From Pedosphaera sp. (GTDB lineage Bacteria; Verrucomicrobiota; Verrucomicrobiae; Limisphaerales; Pedosphaeraceae): a DNA stretch of 7,707 bases. Made by a program: the position numbers and the translations under genes. The notes below the pieces were generated by a model. It was not told the DNA's origin and did no database searches. It saw nothing but the letters and a program-made list of their open reading frames with translations. The DNA lies in contig JAQGPB010000056.1 of assembly GCA_028293265.1 (NCBI GenBank), forward strand, positions 1-7,707. Reading direction: 5' to 3'. Shown in pieces: positions 6,457 through 7,707 of this stretch (position 1 is the stretch's first letter; every line of letters begins with the position of its first letter).

Positions 6457-6493
6457 GGTCGTATCTTAGAATCGCCGAATTTAGGAAAACAGG
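6457..6493 (-). repeat. Dispersed repeat, copy 5 (promoter half only)
   Basis: Matches only the promoter-side half of copy 4: minus strand TGTTTTCC-TAAATTC, then a stretch ending ATTCTAAGATACGACC. The GAGACTTTCGCG half is missing; its place is taken by the 3' end of the gene at 6500-6688, whose stop TAA sits at the junction. Confidence 0.7.
6463..6492 (-). promoter_or_regulatory. Promoter-like boxes in repeat copy 5
   Basis: Minus strand CTGTTT (6492-6487), 18-bp spacer, TAAGAT (6468-6463), upstream of the membrane protein starting at 6399 or 6417. It is weaker than copies 1 and 4 but at the same place in the repeat. Confidence 0.45.
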
Positions 6494-6499
6494 AAATCA

Positions 6500-6688
6500 T
6501 TATGGCCACAAACCGATTGCTGTCTCCCAAAATTTCTTGCCAAAAAGAGCGGCCAGCACTCCCATAACTACGGTCGCCAGACCAACGATGCTCCACCAAA
6601 CCTCTGAGTGCTGAAAATAAAACGCAACCAGCGCGCCCCCGCCTCCGAACAGCGCACCGCAGAAAAATGAAATGATGCGTATCGCCAT
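6500..6688 (-). CDS. Small two-helix membrane protein of unknown function
   Basis: A 62-residue protein with two hydrophobic helices at about 3-24 (Gly-rich, CGALFGGGGALVAF) and 31-50, joined by a short polar turn (FQHSEVWW) and closed by GKKFWETAIGLWP. I do not recognise the family. Length and shape recall small toxin- or holin-like membrane peptides, but nothing proves such a role. ATG 6688 is preferred; ATG 6730 would add 14 residues overlapping the -10 box of repeat copy 3. That promoter (TTATTT-16 bp-TAATAT) ends about 40 bp upstream. The stop TAA (6502-6500) falls at the edge of repeat copy 5, so the two may have been joined by recombination. Confidence 0.62.
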   Translation of the reverse strand: MAIRIISFFCGALFGGGGALVAFYFQHSEVWWSIVGLATVVMGVLAALFGKKFWETAIGLWP

Positions 6689-6728
6689 GATGGAGTCTCT
6701 ATGCAGCCAATATACATCCGACGACCGC

Positions 6729-6756
6729 ATATTAGATTACAAGATAGAGAAAATAA
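6729..6756 (-). promoter_or_regulatory. Promoter-like boxes in repeat copy 3
   Basis: Minus strand TTATTT (6756-6751), 16-bp spacer, TAATAT (6734-6729). It has the same -10 as copy 1 and points to the small membrane protein starting at 6688. Confidence 0.5.
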
Positions 6757-6814
6757 GGCCATTCCGGCCAACAATATTGAGACTTTCGCGCCCGGAACCG
6801 AGATTTAAACGATG
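6729..6814 (-). repeat. Dispersed repeat, copy 3
   Basis: Shares ATTGAGACTTTCGCGCCCGG (6776-6795) with copies 1 and 2, a tail AAACGATG (6807-6814) with copy 1, and the promoter boxes. The CGCCAAAG part is changed to GGCCAACA, and the small hairpin is GGCC-ATTCC-GGCC (6758-6770) instead of GGCG/CGCC. The sequence has moved but the pairing is kept. Confidence 0.85.
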
Positions 6815-6846
6815 CTCCGAATTTTCAGCCGCCTCAAGTTGGCCGG
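6764..6846. repeat. Inverted repeat around copy 3
   Basis: CCGGCCAAC plus TTGAG (6764-6772, 6777-6781) pairs with CTCAAGTTGGCCGG (6833-6846): 14 perfect base pairs with a 4-nt bulge. The outer arms differ from those of the 5039-5141 palindrome, yet they sit at the same place relative to the repeat core. That argues that folding is selected or inherent to the element. Confidence 0.75.
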
Positions 6847-6940
6847 GCTACCAAGAGGACAGCGGCGCACTGTGCATGAAGGCTTACGGACATTCGCGAG
6901 AAGAACACAGCCAGGACCAGGCGCTTAAGGTTGCTTTCTT
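6847..6940. other. Short non-coding stretch
   Basis: No supported gene lies between the copy 3 palindrome and the attC-like site at 6941. The longest minus-strand frame is under 20 codons, and the plus-strand frame across the area (6672-6983) runs through repeat DNA. Nothing is recognised. Confidence 0.5.
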
Positions 6941-7039
6941 ACATAACGTCCAGATCTCGTGCACGCGAGACCGAATGACGTGAACCGCGAAGCGGAACTG
7001 GACCGGCCATCCCGCGTGGCCTGCAGCGATTCGTTAGGC
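6941..7039 (-). repeat. attC-like palindromic site B
   Basis: On the minus strand it starts GCCTAACG (7039-7032; box RYYYAAC) and ends CGTTATGT (6948-6941), near GTTRRRY with one mismatch. Inside, TCCCGCGTG pairs with CACGCGAGA (8 of 9; 6959-6967 with 7010-7018 on the plus strand), each arm exactly 13 nt inside the outer TAACG/CGTTA pair. A central CCGC-GAA-GCGG hairpin lies in the middle. The stretch after the box (ATCGCTGCAGGC) is like the L'' part of many cassette attC sites. It begins 3 bp after the stop of the gene at 7043-7450, as in compact gene cassettes. It may instead be another palindromic repeat. Confidence 0.5.
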
Positions 7040-7042
7040 CAC

Positions 7043-7450
7043 TCAATTATGCTCTATTCTCAATATCTCTCTGCCTCCGCCGCCGAATCTTAGTGACGGG
7101 CCGGCAACACACAAAATCCATGTGTTCGTGTGGCCCGGTCCGCGCGTCAAGAAATACTCCTGCGGCCACTCGACGCGATAAATATCCACAGCAAAGTTTG
7201 GGGTAACCTCAATGTGGTGCGGATGTAATGCACGAATGACCTCTGGAATTCGTGGGTCTTCCATCTTTATATCGTCAACCTCGTTTGTCAGGGATGAGTG
7301 CAACATGGCAAAACAAGCATCAGCAATCTGCCGTCTCTCTGCTGGCGTGCGACCGTCACTAATGGGGCGAGCGATGTAAATGTAAACGCTTGCAATGAGC
7401 AGCACGACAACGCCAAAAGCAATCAAAAGAAATTTGCCGATGCGCTTCAT
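7043..7450 (-). CDS. Membrane-anchored protein of unknown function
   Basis: A 135-residue protein with one N-terminal hydrophobic segment (about 5-27, FLLIAFGVVVLLIASVYIYI) after a positive MKR start, then a soluble part predicted outside the cytoplasm. The soluble part has mixed charge (EVDDIKMEDPRIPEVIRALH, HIEVTPNFAVDIYRVEWPQ) and a Gly-rich end (SLRFGGGGREILRIEHN). No family is recognised. The segment could be an uncleaved anchor, as no clear signal peptidase or lipobox site follows. ATG 7450 is chosen over TTG 7474, which lies inside the GTTAGGT box. There is no Shine-Dalgarno; the promoter of repeat copy 4 lies about 46 bp upstream. The gene sits exactly between two attC-like sites (7466-7597 upstream, 6941-7039 downstream), the layout of a single gene cassette. 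Confidence 0.78.
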   Translation of the reverse strand: MKRIGKFLLIAFGVVVLLIASVYIYIARPISDGRTPAERRQIADACFAMLHSSLTNEVDDIKMEDPRIPEVIRALHPHHIEVTPNFAVDIYRVEWPQEYFLTRGPGHTNTWILCVAGPSLRFGGGGREILRIEHN

Positions 7451-7490
7451 GGTGAGGGTCGAATGACCTAACAATTAATACACAACTTGC

Positions 7491-7566
7491 GGTCGTATGT
7501 TAGAACACCAGAATTTCGGAAACAAGGCGATTCTCGCCAAAGACACTGAGACTTTCGCACCGGACC
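7491..7566 (-). repeat. Dispersed repeat, copy 4
   Basis: CGCCAAAGACACTGAG then ACTTTCGCACCGG (7535-7563), with two or three changes from the core of copies 1 and 2. It is preceded by hairpin GGCGA-TTC-TCGCC (7526-7538) and the promoter half (7497-7525), which copy 5 also has. The tail of copies 1-3 is absent and is replaced by the attC-like end. Confidence 0.85.
7497..7525 (-). promoter_or_regulatory. Sigma70-type promoter inside repeat copy 4
   Basis: Minus strand TTGTTT (7525-7520), 17-bp spacer, TAACAT (7502-7497), upstream of the gene starting at 7450. Spacing is ideal and the boxes match those of copies 1, 3 and 5. Confidence 0.55.
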
Positions 7567-7591
7567 CGCCGCCGTTCGCTGGAGCGCTTGG

Positions 7592-7707
7592 TTAGGCCAC
7601 GTCTCGTTCATAACACACGTCTGGCAAACCGCCAACGAATGCCGTGACCTCGGCAGATGCCTCGTCGGGAGAAAGCGTGACAATCAGCTCGGAATAAGTG
7701 CCGAAGA
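7592..7707 (-). CDS. 3' end of an unknown protein, cut by window edge
   Basis: The minus strand is open from the window edge for 37 codons (FGTYSELIVTLSPDE, then ASAEVTAFVGGLPDVCYERDVA) to TAA at 7594-7592. The composition is that of real protein: alternating hydrophobic and acidic residues, no repeat peptide. The competing frame on the same strand (7468-7683) translates the repeat (ALQRTAAG, RKSQCLWR) and is rejected. The stop codon is inside the GCCTAAC box of attC-like site A, as is usual for integron cassette genes. The family cannot be named from so short a piece. Confidence 0.6.
   Translation of the reverse strand, partial: FGTYSELIVTLSPDEASAEVTAFVGGLPDVCYERDVA

Larger units (their letters stand above)
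7466..7597 (-). repeat. attC-like site A, containing repeat copy 4
   Basis: On the minus strand it begins GCCTAAC (7597-7591) and ends GTTAGGT (7472-7466), both fitting the RYYYAAC/GTTRRRY boxes of attC sites. After the first box comes CAAGCGCTCCAGCG, close to the consensus used to amplify cassettes. The stop TAA of the upstream gene is part of the box. Against this, the inner arms do not pair well over the whole 132 bp, unlike site B, and the middle is the dispersed repeat. It may be a composite. Confidence 0.4.

Noticed and set aside
6672..6983. Plus-strand open frame of 103 codons
   Set aside because: It translates straight through repeat copy 3 and its palindrome, so it is a by-product of repeat DNA.
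5913..7563. CRISPR array
   Set aside because: The repeats are about 600-870 bp apart with genes between them and they diverge. There is no regular spacer length and no cas gene.

Overview
The window looks like a chromosomal piece from a Verrucomicrobia-type bacterium, probably of the Pedosphaera/Limisphaerales kind. That assignment is inference. It rests on an FtsK of the type with a long Pro/Ala-rich linker, a KdsD of a lipopolysaccharide-making diderm, a remnant of a 'GFTLxExLLVV' pseudopilin with the SCVNN…DYLP body typical of that phylum, and intergenic DNA crowded with dispersed repeats. No marker gene fixes the taxon.

Layout. Positions 2-2404 (+) hold most of ftsK, cut at its 5' end by the window. 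Positions 2421-3392 (-) hold kdsD, convergent with ftsK. Positions 3501-3823 (-) hold a broken pseudopilin gene, and 3947-4021 (-) a tRNA-Thr(CGU). Positions 4022-4503 hold no convincing gene, only short tandem repeats. From about 4504 to the right edge the character changes to small genes of mostly unknown function. These are a four-CxxC zinc protein (4504-4974, -), a DUF433/DUF5615-like toxin-antitoxin pair (5217-5905, +), two small membrane proteins (5980-6399 and 6500-6688, -), a membrane-anchored protein (7043-7450, -) and the end of another gene (7592-7707, -).

The accessory half is held together by one dispersed repeat family. Five copies (near 5003, 5913, 6729, 7491 and a half copy near 6457) lie in the same orientation between the small genes. 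Four carry, just upstream of the start of a minus-strand gene, a -35/-10 pair with 16-18 bp spacing. The repeat therefore looks like a ready-made promoter cassette. The copies near 5039-5141 and 6764-6846 are parts of imperfect palindromes whose arms differ in sequence but still pair.

At the right end, two sites (6941-7039 and 7466-7597) begin and end with GCCTAAC / GTTRRRY-like boxes of the kind found in integron attC sites. The stop codon of the rightmost gene lies inside the box. One small ORF sits exactly between the two sites. The best overall reading is an accessory array of small cassettes, possibly a cluster of attC-like sites without an integrase, or a mobile palindromic element family. 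No integrase or transposase is visible here, so this stays a hypothesis.
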